A DNA stretch of 39,317 nt from Xylanimonas cellulosilytica (GCA_001072465.1 JVKM01000042.1:1-39317); one strand, 5' to 3'. Positions 25,291-34,556 are shown, numbered from the stretch's first letter. Numbers and translations are program-made. Notes: a model not told the origin generated them from the letters alone.

Positions 25291-25659
25291 ATGATTCAGC
25301 AGGAGTCGCGACTGAAGGTCGCCGACAACACAGGGGCCAAGGAGATCCTGACCATCCGTGTTCTCGGTGGCTCGGGTCGGCGCTACGCGGGTATCGGCGA
25401 CACGATTGTCGCCACCGTGAAGGACGCCATTCCCGGCGGCAACGTCAAGAAGGGCGAAGTCGTCAAGGCAGTGATCGTTCGCACGCGTAAGGAAACCCGC
25501 CGCCCCGACGGTTCCTACATTCGTTTCGACGAGAATGCGGCCGTCATCATCAACAACAATGGCGAGCCGCGTGGCACGCGTATCTTCGGCCCCGTGGGCC
25601 GCGAGCTGCGTGACAAGAAGTTCATGCGCATCGTCTCCCTCGCTCCGGAGGTGATCTGA
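25291..25659 (+). CDS. rplN: 50S ribosomal protein L14
   Basis: L14, 122 aa, forms an intersubunit bridge and is the RsfS target. ATG at 25291 with ACAGGAG upstream. [18 protein letters not shown] and [14 protein letters not shown] are conserved. First gene of the spc part of the cluster. Confidence 0.99.
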   Translation: MIQQESRLKVADNTGAKEILTIRVLGGSGRRYAGIGDTIVATVKDAIPGGNVKKGEVVKAVIVRTRKETRRPDGSYIRFDENAAVIINNNGEPRGTRIFGPVGRELRDKKFMRIVSLAPEVI

Positions 25660-25662
25660 TCC

Positions 25663-26094
25663 ATGGCAGCCAAGATTCGTAAGAATGACCTCGTCGAGGT
25701 CGTTCGCGGACGCACGTCCGACGAGAAGGCGCTGGCTGAGCGCAACGCCCGCCGTGCGGAAGAGGGCCTCGCGCCCCTGACCCCCGGCGACAAGGGCAAG
25801 CAGGGCCGCGTCATCCAGGTGTTCCCGGCTGAGGGCAAGGTCCTCGTCGAGGGCATCAACCTGAAGACGCGCCACGTGCGCCAGGGCCAGCAGGGCAGCG
25901 CCGGCGGCATCGAGACCATCGAGGCCCCCATCTCGCTGTCCAAGGTCGCACTGGTCGACCCCGAGACCAAGAAGCGCGTTCGCGCCGGTTTCCGCGAGGA
26001 CACCGTCGAGCGCGGCGGCCGCACCCGCACCGTCCGAGTCCGCGTGGCTCGTGGTGGCGCGAAGCGCGGCGTTGAGCAGGGCAAGGAGATCTGA
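25663..26094 (+). CDS. rplX: 50S ribosomal protein L24 with an insertion in the KOW domain
   Basis: L24, an assembly initiator at the tunnel exit. ATG at 25663. 143 aa, longer than the usual 100-110. The start [16 protein letters not shown] is normal and the KOW motif resumes at [14 protein letters not shown]. Between them, residues about 17-41 ([18 protein letters not shown] then LAPLTP) form an extra charged, probably helical segment. The C-terminal part is normal, ending with a short basic tail. The reading frame is intact and sits tightly between rplN and rplE, so this is a real insertion and not a frame error. Confidence 0.97.
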   Translation: MAAKIRKNDLVEVVRGRTSDEKALAERNARRAEEGLAPLTPGDKGKQGRVIQVFPAEGKVLVEGINLKTRHVRQGQQGSAGGIETIEAPISLSKVALVDPETKKRVRAGFREDTVERGGRTRTVRVRVARGGAKRGVEQGKEI

Positions 26095-26096
26095 GC

Positions 26097-26642
26097 ATGG
26101 CCCCGCGTCTGAAGGAAAAGTACGTCTCCGAGATCCGCGAGGCGCTCCGTGCTGAGTTCAAGCACGAGAACGTCATGCAGGTCGGCGGACTGACGAAGAT
26201 CGTTGTCAACATGGGTGTCGGCGAGGCCGCTCGCGACTCGAAGGCACTCGAGGGCGCGCTCCGCGACCTCACCGCGATCACCGGCCAGAAGCCCGTGACC
26301 ACCCGCGCCAAGAAGTCCATCGCGCAGTTCAAGCTGCGTGAGGGCCAGGCGATCGGTGCGCACGTCACGCTTCGTGGTGACCGCATGTGGGAGTTCCTGG
26401 ATCGCCTCCTCTCGACGGCGCTTCCCCGTATCCGTGACTTCCGCGGACTGTCCCCTAAGCAGTTCGACGGTCACGGCAACTACACCTTCGGTCTCACGGA
26501 ACAGTCGATGTTCCACGAGATCGATCAGGACTCGATCGACCGAGTGCGCGGCATGGACATCACGGTTGTCACCTCGGCCACCACCGACGAAGAGGGTCGC
26601 GCCCTTCTCCGTCACCTCGGCTTCCCGTTCAAGGAGGACTGA
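26097..26642 (+). CDS. rplE: 50S ribosomal protein L5
   Basis: L5, 181 aa, binds 5S rRNA in the central protuberance. ATG at 26097, two bases after the rplX stop. The [29 protein letters not shown] and [17 protein letters not shown] segments are conserved. Confidence 0.99.
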   Translation: MAPRLKEKYVSEIREALRAEFKHENVMQVGGLTKIVVNMGVGEAARDSKALEGALRDLTAITGQKPVTTRAKKSIAQFKLREGQAIGAHVTLRGDRMWEFLDRLLSTALPRIRDFRGLSPKQFDGHGNYTFGLTEQSMFHEIDQDSIDRVRGMDITVVTSATTDEEGRALLRHLGFPFKED

Positions 26643-26645
26643 CCC

Positions 26646-26831
26646 ATGGCCAAGACATCCCTGAAGGTCAAGGCTGCCCGCAAGCCGAAGTTCGGCGTGC
26701 GTGCCTACACCCGGTGCAACCGTTGCGGTCGTCCGCACTCGGTGTACCGCAAGTTCGGACTGTGCCGCGTGTGCCTGCGCGAGCTCGCCCACCGTGGCGA
26801 ACTCCCCGGTGTCACCAAGAGCAGCTGGTAA
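26646..26831 (+). CDS. rpsN: 30S ribosomal protein S14, zinc-binding type
   Basis: S14 type Z, 61 aa. Zinc ligands C24, C27, C40 and C43 are all present. ATG at 26646. This short form sits in the spc operon as in other Gram-positives; a zinc-free copy, if any, would be elsewhere. Confidence 0.99.
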   Translation: MAKTSLKVKAARKPKFGVRAYTRCNRCGRPHSVYRKFGLCRVCLRELAHRGELPGVTKSSW

Positions 26832-26837
26832 AACGAA

Positions 26838-26873
26838 CGTCGCAGGTCCCGGGTAACCGGAGAAACCGCGACG
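26838..26873 (+). promoter_or_regulatory. Conserved-looking RNA hairpin before rpsH
   Basis: CGTCGC (26838-26843) pairs with GCGACG (26868-26873), GGT with ACC, and CCGG with CCGG around a GTAA loop; a single A bulge and an asymmetric internal loop interrupt the stem. It occupies most of the 62-base rpsN-rpsH gap, just before the ribosome site. S8 binds a bulged hairpin in the enterobacterial spc mRNA, so an S8 target is a reasonable but untested guess. Confidence 0.5.
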
Positions 26874-26893
26874 AGGAAGGGGAATAAACCCCC

Positions 26894-27292
26894 ATGACAA
26901 TGACAGACCCGATTGCAGATATGCTGACGCGTCTGCGCAACGCGACTCGTGCGCACCACGATGCGGTTTCCATGCCGTACTCGAAGCTCAAGAACGCGAT
27001 TGCGAACATCCTGGTCGAGGAAGGCTACATTGCCTCGACCTCCGTCGAGGATGCCCGCGTGGGCAAGACCCTGACGATCAACCTGAAGTACGGCTCGCAC
27101 CGCGAGGCCGCGATCCAGGGGCTCAAGCGCGTGTCCAAGCCTGGTCTGCGCGTGTACGCCAAGTCCACCAACCTGCCCAAGGTCCGCGGCGGCCTCGGCG
27201 TGGCGATCCTGTCCACGTCCTCCGGCCTGCTCACCGACCGTCAGGCAGCCGAGAAGGGTGTGGGTGGGGAAGTCCTCGCCTACATCTGGTGA
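26894..27292 (+). CDS. rpsH: 30S ribosomal protein S8
   Basis: S8, 132 aa, central-domain assembly protein and, in E. coli, the spc operon repressor. ATG at 26894; a second ATG two codons later is equally possible. [15 protein letters not shown] and the C-terminal GGEVLAYIW are conserved. Confidence 0.99.
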   Translation: MTMTDPIADMLTRLRNATRAHHDAVSMPYSKLKNAIANILVEEGYIASTSVEDARVGKTLTINLKYGSHREAAIQGLKRVSKPGLRVYAKSTNLPKVRGGLGVAILSTSSGLLTDRQAAEKGVGGEVLAYIW

Positions 27293-27307
27293 TGAGGAGG
27301 CTGAACA

Positions 27308-27850
27308 ATGTCGCGAATTGGTAAGAACCCCATCGCAATCCCCGCCGGCGTTGACGTCACGATCGACGGCCAGAACGTGTCGGTGAAGGGCCCCAAGGGT
27401 ACCCTCTCCCACGTCGTTGCCGAGCCGATCACCGCCAAGATCGAAGACGGCCAGGTTATCGTCGAGCGTCCGAACGACGAGCGCACCTCGCGTTCGCTCC
27501 ACGGACTGTCGCGCACCCTGATCGCCAACATGATCGTCGGCGTGACCGAGGGCTACAAGAAGGATCTCGAAATCACGGGTACCGGTTACCGCGTGGTCGC
27601 CAAGGGCAAGGACCTTGAGTTCTCCCTGGGCTTCTCCCACACGATCACCATTACCCCGCCCGAGGGCATCGAGTTCACGATTGCGCCGAAGTCCCAGACG
27701 CTGTTCACGGTGTCCGGAATCGACAAGCAGCTCGTCGGTGAGACCGCTGCTCGCATCCGCAAGCTGAAGAAGCCGGAGCCCTACAAGGGCAAGGGCATCC
27801 ACTACGTGGGCGAGACCATCCGTCGCAAGGTCGGAAAGGCTGGTAAGTGA
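27308..27850 (+). CDS. rplF: 50S ribosomal protein L6
   Basis: L6, 180 aa, near the factor-binding site. ATG at 27308 with GAGGAGG upstream. [17 protein letters not shown] and the C-terminal [19 protein letters not shown] are typical. The stop overlaps the rplR start by one base. Confidence 0.99.
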   Translation: MSRIGKNPIAIPAGVDVTIDGQNVSVKGPKGTLSHVVAEPITAKIEDGQVIVERPNDERTSRSLHGLSRTLIANMIVGVTEGYKKDLEITGTGYRVVAKGKDLEFSLGFSHTITITPPEGIEFTIAPKSQTLFTVSGIDKQLVGETAARIRKLKKPEPYKGKGIHYVGETIRRKVGKAGK

Positions 27851-28221
27851 TGGCTTACTCGATCAAGGGCAAGGGCAAGTTCGTCGCTCGCAAGCGCCGT
27901 CACCTCCGCCTCCGCAAGAAGATCAACGGCACGCCCGAGCGTCCCCGTCTGGTCGTCACCCGTTCGAACCGCCACATGGTGGCTCAGGTCATCGACGATA
28001 CGGTTGGTCACACCCTGGTGTCGGCCTCCGACATCGAGACCGAGGTCGCTGGTTCCGAGGGCACGAAGACCGACAAGGCTCGCAAGGTCGGCGCACTGAT
28101 CGCCGAGCGTGCGAAGGCTGCCGGTATCTCCGCTGTCGTCTTCGACCGCGGTGGTAACAAGTACGCAGGTCGCGTTGCGGCCGTTGCCGAGGCCGCCCGT
28201 GAGGGCGGACTCGAGCTGTGA
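27850..28221 (+). CDS. rplR: 50S ribosomal protein L18
   Basis: L18, 123 aa, 5S rRNA-binding protein. The ATG at 27850 (TGATG overlap) is preferred over the in-frame GTG at 27847. [20 protein letters not shown] and the C-terminal [20 protein letters not shown] are conserved. Confidence 0.98.
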   Translation: MAYSIKGKGKFVARKRRHLRLRKKINGTPERPRLVVTRSNRHMVAQVIDDTVGHTLVSASDIETEVAGSEGTKTDKARKVGALIAERAKAAGISAVVFDRGGNKYAGRVAAVAEAAREGGLEL

Positions 28222-28249
28222 ACGAGCCGAAAGAAAGAGAGATCATCTG

Positions 28250-28939
28250 ATGGCTGCACAGCAGCGAGACAGGAACGGTTCGGGCGCGGGCGAGAACAAC
28301 GATCGCCGTGAGCGCCGCTCCGGCCGCGGCAACGATCGCGATAACCGCCGGAACAACGAAAACAAGAACGAGTACATCGAGCGCGTCGTGACGATCAACC
28401 GCGTCTCCAAGGTTGTGAAGGGTGGACGTCGTTTCTCCTTCACCGCCCTGGTTGTCGTGGGTGACGGCGAAGGCACGGTGGGCGTCGGCTACGGAAAGGC
28501 CAAGGAAGTTCCTCAGGCCATTTCCAAGGGCGTCGAGGAGGCGAAGAAGAACTTCTTCCGCGTCCCGATGATCCGCCGCACGATTACGCACGTGGTGCAG
28601 GGCCGCGACACCGCCGGTGTCGTCCTCCTGCGTCCGGCTGCCCCCGGTACCGGCGTTATCGCCGGCGGCCCGGTGCGCGCCGTCCTGGAGGCCGCAGGCG
28701 TCCACGACGTGCTCACCAAGTCGCTGGGCTCGTCCAACGCGATCAACATCGTCCACGCGACGGTTGACGCACTCAAGCAGCTCGAGCAGCCCGAGGCTGT
28801 CGCCGCACGTCGCGGCCTGCCCCTCGAGCGCGTTGCTCCCGCGTCCATGCTGCGCGCTCGCGCAGAGGGCGAGGCCGAGAAGCGCGCGGCTGCCGAGGCC
28901 GCCGAGGCCGACAAGGCCGCTGCAGGGGAGGCTAAGTGA
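28250..28939 (+). CDS. rpsE: 30S ribosomal protein S5
   Basis: S5, 229 aa, decoding fidelity protein at the mRNA entry site. The ATG at 28250 is chosen because AAAGAGAG precedes it; upstream in-frame codons lie inside rplR. A hydrophilic N-terminal extension of about 45 residues rich in Arg, Asn and Asp precedes the conserved [18 protein letters not shown]. An Ala/Glu-rich tail follows the core. Such tails are usual in this group. Confidence 0.98.
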   Translation: MAAQQRDRNGSGAGENNDRRERRSGRGNDRDNRRNNENKNEYIERVVTINRVSKVVKGGRRFSFTALVVVGDGEGTVGVGYGKAKEVPQAISKGVEEAKKNFFRVPMIRRTITHVVQGRDTAGVVLLRPAAPGTGVIAGGPVRAVLEAAGVHDVLTKSLGSSNAINIVHATVDALKQLEQPEAVAARRGLPLERVAPASMLRARAEGEAEKRAAAEAAEADKAAAGEAK

Positions 28940-29124
28940 TGGCGAAGAACATCAAGATCACGCAGGTCAAGTCCTCTGCTCACGCGAAGCAGAACATGAA
29001 GGACACGCTGCGCACCCTCGGGCTGCGCAAGATCGGCCAGAGTGTCGTGCGTGAGCAGACGGATGCCGTTCTGGGCGCCGTTCGCACCGTGCGTCACCTG
29101 GTGACCGCTGAGGAGGTCGACTGA
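28939..29124 (+). CDS. rpmD: 50S ribosomal protein L30
   Basis: L30, 61 aa. The ATG at 28939 overlaps the rpsE stop by one base. [20 protein letters not shown] and the [15 protein letters not shown] segment identify it. Confidence 0.98.
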   Translation: MAKNIKITQVKSSAHAKQNMKDTLRTLGLRKIGQSVVREQTDAVLGAVRTVRHLVTAEEVD

Positions 29125-29126
29125 CA

Positions 29127-29591
29127 ATGGCGGACTCCACGAACAAGACGCAGATCGTTAAGCTGCACCACCTGCGTCCTGCCCCGGGAGCCAAGACCGC
29201 GAAGACCCGCGTGGGTCGCGGTGAAGGTTCGAAGGGTAAGACCGCTGGCCGTGGCACCAAGGGCACCAAGGCCCGTTACCAGGTTGCTGCCGGCTTCGAG
29301 GGTGGCCAGATGCCGATTCACATGCGTCTGCCGAAGCTTCGCGGCTTCAAGAACCCCTTCCGCGTTGAGTACCAGGTCGTGAACGTTGGCAAGCTCGGGG
29401 AGCTCTTCCCCGAGGGCGGCAAGGTCACGGTCGAGGATCTCATCGCCAAGCACGCCGTTCGCGACTCCGCGCCCGTCAAGGTGCTCGGTACCGGCGAACT
29501 CAGCGTGAAGCTCGAGGTTGAGGTCGACTCCTGGTCGTCCTCCGCCGAGGCGAAGATCACGGCTGCCGGCGGGTCTATCTCGGCTCGCTGA
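29127..29591 (+). CDS. rplO: 50S ribosomal protein L15
   Basis: L15, 154 aa, late assembly protein. ATG at 29127. The [20 protein letters not shown] start and [18 protein letters not shown] are conserved. Last ribosomal gene before the terminator that separates the spc cluster from secY. Confidence 0.99.
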   Translation: MADSTNKTQIVKLHHLRPAPGAKTAKTRVGRGEGSKGKTAGRGTKGTKARYQVAAGFEGGQMPIHMRLPKLRGFKNPFRVEYQVVNVGKLGELFPEGGKVTVEDLIAKHAVRDSAPVKVLGTGELSVKLEVEVDSWSSSAEAKITAAGGSISAR

Positions 29592-29596
29592 CGCTG

Positions 29597-29630
29597 AACG
29601 GGGGTGGTCCCGCGAGGGACCACCCCCGTT
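29597..29630 (+). terminator. Terminator after rplO
   Basis: Perfect 15-bp stem (AACGGGGGTGGTCCC) with a GCGA loop, then TTACG at its 3' side. It closes the S10-spc unit and implies a separate promoter for secY. Confidence 0.85.
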
Positions 29631-29641
29631 ACGTGTCTGTG

Positions 29642-29686
29642 TTTTCGCGGGTGAATAGCTGTCAAAGTGCTTTTCACCCGCGAAAG
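29642..29686. repeat. Inverted repeat with TTTTCGCGGGTGAA arms in the secY leader
   Basis: Arms 29642-29655 and 29673-29686 pair over 14 positions (one G-T). The 17-base loop contains CTGTCAA (29659-29665). The same heptamer sits between two CGCGAAAA half-sites near position 1493, so the two loci share an architecture. Function unknown. Confidence 0.7.
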
Positions 29687-29848
29687 CGCCTCGCCCCAGC
29701 GCATGGGGCTTTCGCGCGTCGCGTCTCGTTAAATACGCGGAAATGCGCTTTTTTAATGATTGGATATCGCCAACCACTACCCGTGTCGGGTAAGCTGGAT
29801 CAGTCTAGGGGCTTTGCCCCGCATGCCCATCACCCGTAGGAGGAAGCC

Positions 29849-31141
29849 TTGCTCGGTGCATTCGCCCAGGCGTTCCGTACCCCCGACTTGCGTCGGAAGC
29901 TGCTGTTCACCCTGTTCATCATGGCCGCGTTCCGGCTGGGTTCGTTCATTCCGACGCCCGGTGTGGACTCTCAGGCCGTCCAGCGCTGTATGGCGCAGGA
30001 GTCGCAGGCGTCGCTGCTCGACCTCGTCAACCTGTTCTCGGGTGGAGCGCTCCTGCAGCTGTCGATCTTCGCGCTCGGCATCATGCCGTACATCACCGCG
30101 TCGATCATCATTCAGCTGTTGAGGGTGGTCATTCCTCGCTTCGACGACCTTCATAAGGAAGGCCAGACGGGCCAGGCCAAGCTGACGCAGTACACGCGTT
30201 ACCTCACGATCTTCCTGGGTATCCTCCAGGCGACCACGACGATCTCACTCGCGCGTAGCGGTCAGCTGTTCCAGTCGTGCAACCAGGACATCATTAAGGA
30301 TCGCTCTGTTCTGACGTTCATCATGATGATCATCGTCATGATGGCCGGCACCGGCGTCATCATGTGGCTCGGCGAGCTCATCACTGAGCGCGGCATCGGT
30401 AACGGCATGTCGCTGCTGATCTTCACGTCGATCGCGGCCCGTCTGCCCGCGCAGCTCCTCTCGATCGGCCAGGCTGGCAAGTGGGGTTCGGTCGCCGCTA
30501 TCGTCGCCCTGCTTCTCCTCGTCGCGATCGCTGTCGTCTACGTTGAGCAGGCCCAGCGCCGCATCCCGGTCCAGTACGCCAAGCGCATGATTGGGCGTCG
30601 CCAGTACGGCGGCACCACGACGTACATCCCGCTGAAGATCAACATGTCGGGCGTTATTCCCGTCATCTTCGCGTCGTCGATTCTCGCCCTGCCTCCGATG
30701 GCGGCGCAGTTCGGCAAGCCCGATGCTCAGTGGGTCCAGTGGATCTCTGCGCACTTCACGCAGGGCAGCTCGTTCTATCTGACGATCTACGCCCTCATGA
30801 CTCTGTTCTTCACCTTCTTCTACACCGCTATCACGTTCAACCCGGACGAGGTTGCGGACAACATGAAGAAGTATGGAGGCTTTATCCCCGGTTACCGTGC
30901 GGGTCGTCCCACGGCTGAGTACCTGCGCTACGTGATCAACCGAATCACGTCGGCTGGTGCCCTCTACCTGGTGATCATTGCCCTCCTGCCGTCTCTCGCG
31001 ATCATTCCGCTGAAGCTGTCGAGCTCGCAGATGCCCTTCGGTGGCACCACGCTGCTCATCATCATCGGCGTTGGTCTGCAGACGGTGAAGGAAATCAACA
31101 CGCAGCTGCAGCAGCATCACTATGAAGGATTCCTGAAATGA
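29849..31141 (+). CDS. secY: Preprotein translocase subunit SecY
   Basis: Channel-forming subunit of the Sec translocon, 430 aa, with about ten membrane helices. TTG start at 29849 with a strong AGGAGGA site. The plug region PGVDS..., the Y..GN..SL-type loop seen as [12 protein letters not shown], and the cytosolic loop [16 protein letters not shown] are present. The ATGA overlap couples it to adk. The 257-base leader has an inverted repeat but no clear promoter hexamers. Confidence 0.99.
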   Translation: MLGAFAQAFRTPDLRRKLLFTLFIMAAFRLGSFIPTPGVDSQAVQRCMAQESQASLLDLVNLFSGGALLQLSIFALGIMPYITASIIIQLLRVVIPRFDDLHKEGQTGQAKLTQYTRYLTIFLGILQATTTISLARSGQLFQSCNQDIIKDRSVLTFIMMIIVMMAGTGVIMWLGELITERGIGNGMSLLIFTSIAARLPAQLLSIGQAGKWGSVAAIVALLLLVAIAVVYVEQAQRRIPVQYAKRMIGRRQYGGTTTYIPLKINMSGVIPVIFASSILALPPMAAQFGKPDAQWVQWISAHFTQGSSFYLTIYALMTLFFTFFYTAITFNPDEVADNMKKYGGFIPGYRAGRPTAEYLRYVINRITSAGALYLVIIALLPSLAIIPLKLSSSQMPFGGTTLLIIIGVGLQTVKEINTQLQQHHYEGFLK

Positions 31142-31716
31142 CAGTCGTCATCCTCCTCGGCCCTCCCGGAGCTGGCAAGGGCACCCAGGCCTCGCGTATC
31201 GCTGAGCGCCTCGGTATCCCGGCTATTTCGACGGGCGACATCTTCCGTGCCAACATGGCGGAAGGTACGGAGATCGGCAAGCAGGCGCAGGCCTACATGG
31301 ACCGCGGCGAGTTCGTTCCGGACTCGGTCACGAACGCCATGGTGAAGGCGCGCCTCGCAGCCCCCGACGCTGCCAATGGCTTCCTGCTGGACGGCTACCC
31401 GCGTTCCGTGGAGCAGGCGCACGTCCTTCGCGACATGCTCCTCGATCTGGGTAAGTCCATCGACGTCGTCCTGGAGATCCAGGTGGACGAGGACGAGGTC
31501 GTGGAGCGCATGCTCAAGCGCGCTCAGGAGCAGCACCGTACGGATGACACTGAGCCCGTCATGCGTCACCGCCTGGAGGTCTACCACCAGCAGACGCTGC
31601 CCGTCGCCACCTACTACGTCGACCAGGACCTCCTGGAGGTTGTCGATGGTAGTGGAACGATCGACGAAGTCACGGCTCGCATCTTCGCGATCCTTGACTC
31701 GGTGGCGAAGAACTAA
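31138..31716 (+). CDS. adk: Adenylate kinase
   Basis: Interconverts AMP, ATP and ADP in the cytosol. 192 aa, the short-lid form without a zinc knuckle, as usual in actinobacteria. P-loop GPPGAGKGTQ at 8-17, AMP-binding STGDIFR and the LDGYPRS motif (a Tyr where many have Phe). ATG overlaps the secY stop by 4 bases. Confidence 0.99.
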   Translation: MTVVILLGPPGAGKGTQASRIAERLGIPAISTGDIFRANMAEGTEIGKQAQAYMDRGEFVPDSVTNAMVKARLAAPDAANGFLLDGYPRSVEQAHVLRDMLLDLGKSIDVVLEIQVDEDEVVERMLKRAQEQHRTDDTEPVMRHRLEVYHQQTLPVATYYVDQDLLEVVDGSGTIDEVTARIFAILDSVAKN

Positions 31717-31719
31717 ACG

Positions 31720-32628
31720 ATGCCCCGCATTGAACTGAAGTCCGCGCAGGAGCTGCGTTGGATGCGCGAGGCCGGCCTGGTCGTCGCGTCCATCCACGAG
31801 GCCCTGCGCGGCGCTATTCGCCCCGGCATTACGACGCGTGAGCTGGACGAGGTCAGCGCCCAAGCGATTGCCGACGGGGGAGCGACCTCTAACTTCAAGG
31901 GCTACTACGGCTATCCGGCGACGGTGTGCATCTCGGTGAACGATGTGATCGTTCACGGCATCCCCGGTGACTATGAGCTGGCTCCCGGAGACATCGTGTC
32001 TTTCGACTGCGGTGCGTACGTGGAGCGCGGCGGCCGTCAGTGGCACGGGGACGCAGCCTTCAGTGTGATCGTTGGCGAGACCTTCGTGTCGGACGCTGAC
32101 TTCGCGGCGGGGGAGCGTGCTACCGGTGCTATCGCCGGAGTGGACGAGAACCTGCTGCGTGAGCGTCGCCAGCTCGACGCCGTGACGCGAGAGTCCCTGT
32201 GGGCTGCCCTGGCGGGGCTCGCGACCGGCAAGCGCATTAGCGCGGTCGGCAACGCGGTCGAGACCGTCGTTGCGGAGAATGCTCTCATCAACGGCTGGGA
32301 AGCCGGCATTATCGAGGAGTTCGTTGGCCACGGCATCGGCACGAAGATGCACATGCCGCCGGACGTCCTCAACTACAACGTTCGCGGCATTCAGGCTCGC
32401 CTCAAGCCGGGCATGGTCCTGGCGGTCGAGCCGATGCTGACGCGTGGTGACATTGCCTCGCAGACGGACGACGACGAGTGGACGGTGCGCACGGTCGACG
32501 GCCGCGACGCCGCCCACTGGGAGCACTCGATCGCGATCACCGAGGACGGTGTCTCCGTCCTGACGGCGCGCGACGGGGGACTGGCCGGACTGGCGCCCTA
32601 TGGCGTCACCCCGGTGTCGCTCGACTGA
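31720..32628 (+). CDS. map: Type I methionine aminopeptidase
   Basis: Removes the initiator methionine from nascent proteins. 302 aa. ATG at 31720, three bases after adk. The five metal ligands are visible: D96 (SFDCG), D111 (WHGDAAF), H204 (GHGIGTKMH), E237 (VEPML) and E268 (WEHSIAI), plus H79 of the active site. A few extra residues sit between the two Asp ligands compared with E. coli. The protein is longer than minimal type I enzymes because of the 120-155 segment. Confidence 0.98.
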   Translation: MPRIELKSAQELRWMREAGLVVASIHEALRGAIRPGITTRELDEVSAQAIADGGATSNFKGYYGYPATVCISVNDVIVHGIPGDYELAPGDIVSFDCGAYVERGGRQWHGDAAFSVIVGETFVSDADFAAGERATGAIAGVDENLLRERRQLDAVTRESLWAALAGLATGKRISAVGNAVETVVAENALINGWEAGIIEEFVGHGIGTKMHMPPDVLNYNVRGIQARLKPGMVLAVEPMLTRGDIASQTDDDEWTVRTVDGRDAAHWEHSIAITEDGVSVLTARDGGLAGLAPYGVTPVSLD

Positions 32629-32643
32629 CACGACGTATGAATG

Positions 32644-32676
32644 CGGGCCCGGTACCTCATGGAGGTGCCGGGCCCG
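32644..32676 (+). terminator. Terminator after map
   Basis: 15-bp stem (CGGGCCCGGTACCTC against its complement, one G-T) with a 3-base loop. No T-run. It ends secY-adk-map. Confidence 0.78.
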
Positions 32677-32708
32677 AGTCGTTCGTCAACGAGGTCGCGG
32701 CCGGACCT

Positions 32709-32775
32709 CCGGTGTTTCTGATGGCTGCGCCACCGGTGTTCCTCCTGGCTGCGCCACCGGTGTTCCGAGCGCCGT
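32709..32775. repeat. 24-bp tandem repeat, about 2.5 copies
   Basis: Units start at 32709, 32733 and 32757 with the consensus CCGGTGTT then GGCTGCGCCA. On the - strand they could encode NTGGAA(R/I)R repeats, but that frame has no start signal or family similarity. The rest of 32777-33110 has no gene; it holds a CCCCGGCCTCGTCGAT element (32893-32908) and AATGTGAC (32939-32946) ahead of infA. Confidence 0.7.
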
Positions 32776-33110
32776 CGGGCCCGCCCGCCCGCTCGCCGTC
32801 CGCGCCGCGAGCTTCGCTCGGTGCGTCGGCTCGAAGCCCGGCCAGGCCCCGCGGCCCCGTCGGCGCTCTCCACACTGGTGGTGCGTGGCGAACCCCGGCC
32901 TCGTCGATAGAAGACAGACTGTGGCGGCGTTTCGCTGAAATGTGACGCATTAAACGTGAGCGAACCGACAGGGACCCTGACTACCGCCGATGGGCGTGAA
33001 TGCCGTAGAGTAGTTCCTTGGGCGTATCTGCATCCGGCATTCGTCGGTGCACTATGCCTAGCGGCATCCGCCGCAACCTATCCGAGACATGTAGAGGATA
33101 AACGGAGGAT

Positions 33111-33332
33111 ATGGCGAAGAAAGACGGCGTCATTGAGATGGAAGGCACGGTCGTTGAGGCCCTGCCTAACGCGATGTTCCGTGTGGAACTGAAGAATGGC
33201 CACGTGGTTCTCGGCCACATTGCGGGAAAGATGCGTCAGCACTACATCCGCATCCTGCCCGAGGATCGAGTTGTCGTCGAGCTGAGCCCCTACGACCTCT
33301 CCCGAGGCCGTATCGTCTACCGCTACAAGTGA
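33111..33332 (+). CDS. infA: Translation initiation factor IF-1
   Basis: IF-1, 73 aa, OB-fold factor that blocks the A site during initiation. ATG at 33111 with CGGAGG upstream. [20 protein letters not shown] and the [20 protein letters not shown] segment are conserved. First gene of the alpha cluster. Confidence 0.99.
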   Translation: MAKKDGVIEMEGTVVEALPNAMFRVELKNGHVVLGHIAGKMRQHYIRILPEDRVVVELSPYDLSRGRIVYRYK

Positions 33333-33343
33333 CCCGACACAAA

Positions 33344-33358
33344 CTGCCCGACGGGCAG
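33344..33358 (+). promoter_or_regulatory. Small hairpin between infA and rpmJ
   Basis: CTGCCC pairs with GGGCAG around a 3-base loop, directly before the rpmJ ribosome site. Too short to be a convincing terminator. Confidence 0.4.
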
Positions 33359-33372
33359 TGGAGGTAACAACC

Positions 33373-33486
33373 ATGAAGGTCAAGCCGAGTGTCAAGAAGA
33401 TCTGTGACAAGTGCAAGGTGATTCGTCGCCACGGCAACGTCATGGTCATCTGCGACAACCCCAGGCACAAGCAGCGCCAGGGCTGA
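33373..33486 (+). CDS. rpmJ: 50S ribosomal protein L36, zinc-binding type
   Basis: 37-aa L36, one of the smallest proteins of the large subunit. ATG at 33373 with GGAGG upstream. It runs from [14 protein letters not shown] to RHKQRQG. Zinc ligands C11, C14, C27 and H32 are all present. Confidence 0.97.
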   Translation: MKVKPSVKKICDKCKVIRRHGNVMVICDNPRHKQRQG

Positions 33487-33503
33487 GGCCCGCTGCGACC
33501 CGC

Positions 33504-33589
33504 GGGGCACCAAGCCCCACAGCATCACTCTAAGCACCCACTCGTGGGTGACCCTCGGTTCGGAGGCCGAGGCCGGGCTGCTCGCCCGG
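33504..33589 (+). promoter_or_regulatory. Four consecutive hairpins in the rpsM leader
   Basis: Four separate stems follow one another: GGGGC/GCCCC (33504-33518), CACCCA/TGGGTG with a CTCG loop (33535-33550), CCTCGG/CCGAGG (33553-33572) and CCGGGC/GCCCGG (33573-33589). They fill the 148-base rpmJ-rpsM gap. In E. coli the alpha operon leader before rpsM is the S4 target; here rpsD is not in the operon. A leader role is inference. Confidence 0.5.
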
Positions 33590-33634
33590 ACTGAGCGATG
33601 ACGACCTCCGATGAACAACTGGAGCAACATCACC

Positions 33635-34009
33635 ATGGCACGTATTGCCGGCGTCGACCTCCCCCGCGAGAAGCGGCTCGAGATCGCGCTCACATACATC
33701 TACGGAGTCGGCCGCACCCGCGCGGCAGAGACCCTCGCCGCCACCGGCGTCAGCCCGGACACTCGCGTGAAGGACGCGACGGAAGAGGAACTCGTCAAGC
33801 TTCGTGACTACATTGAGGCAAACTTCAAGGTTGAGGGTGACCTCCGCCGTGAGGTTCAGGCCGACATTCGTCGCAAGATCGAAATCGGTTCGTACCAGGG
33901 CCTTCGCCACCGTCGTGGCCTGCCGGTCCACGGTCAGCGCACCAAGACCAACGCGCGTACCCGCAAGGGCCCCAAGCGCACCGTTGCAGGCAAGAAGAAG
34001 GCCAAGTAA
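33635..34009 (+). CDS. rpsM: 30S ribosomal protein S13
   Basis: S13, 124 aa, head protein that contacts P-site tRNA and the L5 bridge. The ATG at 33635 is chosen because [14 protein letters not shown] is the family start and GGAG lies 10 bases upstream; an upstream ATG at 33611 would add eight unrelated residues. [20 protein letters not shown] is conserved. Confidence 0.98.
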   Translation: MARIAGVDLPREKRLEIALTYIYGVGRTRAAETLAATGVSPDTRVKDATEEELVKLRDYIEANFKVEGDLRREVQADIRRKIEIGSYQGLRHRRGLPVHGQRTKTNARTRKGPKRTVAGKKKAK

Positions 34010-34070
34010 GGCCTAGGAGAGCGCATCCCCTCGGGGTAGCTTTCCGCGACAAGAAGGAACTGAACCAGAA

Positions 34071-34481
34071 ATGGCAGCAGCAAAGACCTCGCGCTCGGGC
34101 GGTGCCCGCAAGCCGCGTCGCAAGATTTCGAAGAACGTCACCAACGGCCACGCCTACATCAAGTCGACGTTCAACAACACCATCGTTTCCCTCACGGACC
34201 CCACGGGCGCGGTTGTCGCCTGGGCGTCCTCCGGCCAGGTTGGCTTCAAGGGTTCGCGTAAGTCCACCCCCTTCGCCGCGCAGCTCGCGGCCGAGGCTGC
34301 GGCTCGTCGCGCCCAGGAGCACGGCATGAAGAAGGTTGACGTTTTCGTGAAGGGTCCCGGCTCCGGCCGTGAGACCGCGATCCGTTCCCTCCAGGCCGCC
34401 GGCCTCGAGATCGGTTCGATCCAGGACGTCACGCCTCAGGCCTTCAACGGCACCCGCCCGCCGAAGCGCCGCCGCGGCTGA
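34071..34481 (+). CDS. rpsK: 30S ribosomal protein S11
   Basis: S11, 136 aa, platform protein in the Shine-Dalgarno path. ATG at 34071 with AGAAGGA upstream. The [18 protein letters not shown] segment and the C-terminal [17 protein letters not shown] are typical. In most actinobacteria rpsD would follow; here rpoA follows. Confidence 0.99.
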   Translation: MAAAKTSRSGGARKPRRKISKNVTNGHAYIKSTFNNTIVSLTDPTGAVVAWASSGQVGFKGSRKSTPFAAQLAAEAAARRAQEHGMKKVDVFVKGPGSGRETAIRSLQAAGLEIGSIQDVTPQAFNGTRPPKRRRG

Positions 34482-34490
34482 CTTGTGGAC

Positions 34491-34556
34491 GGGAGGGCAT
34501 TGCCCTCCCCACGTCTGAACCTTCGGGTTCTTACTCCCTTAGCCTGCTTCAGCAGG
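34491..34556 (+). promoter_or_regulatory. Three consecutive hairpins between rpsK and rpoA
   Basis: GGGAGGGC/GCCCTCCC (34491-34509), GAACC/GGTTC with a TTCG loop (34517-34530, followed by TT) and CCTGC/GCAGG with a TTCA loop (34543-34556). They lie where rpsD is found in related operons. They may set the ratio of rpoA to upstream r-proteins or be scars of the rpsD loss. Confidence 0.5.

Noticed and set aside
32657-32950. 97-codon - strand frame with NTGGAARR repeats
   Set aside because: The repeat peptide comes from the 24-bp DNA repeat; the frame has no ribosome site and runs into the map terminator and the infA upstream region.
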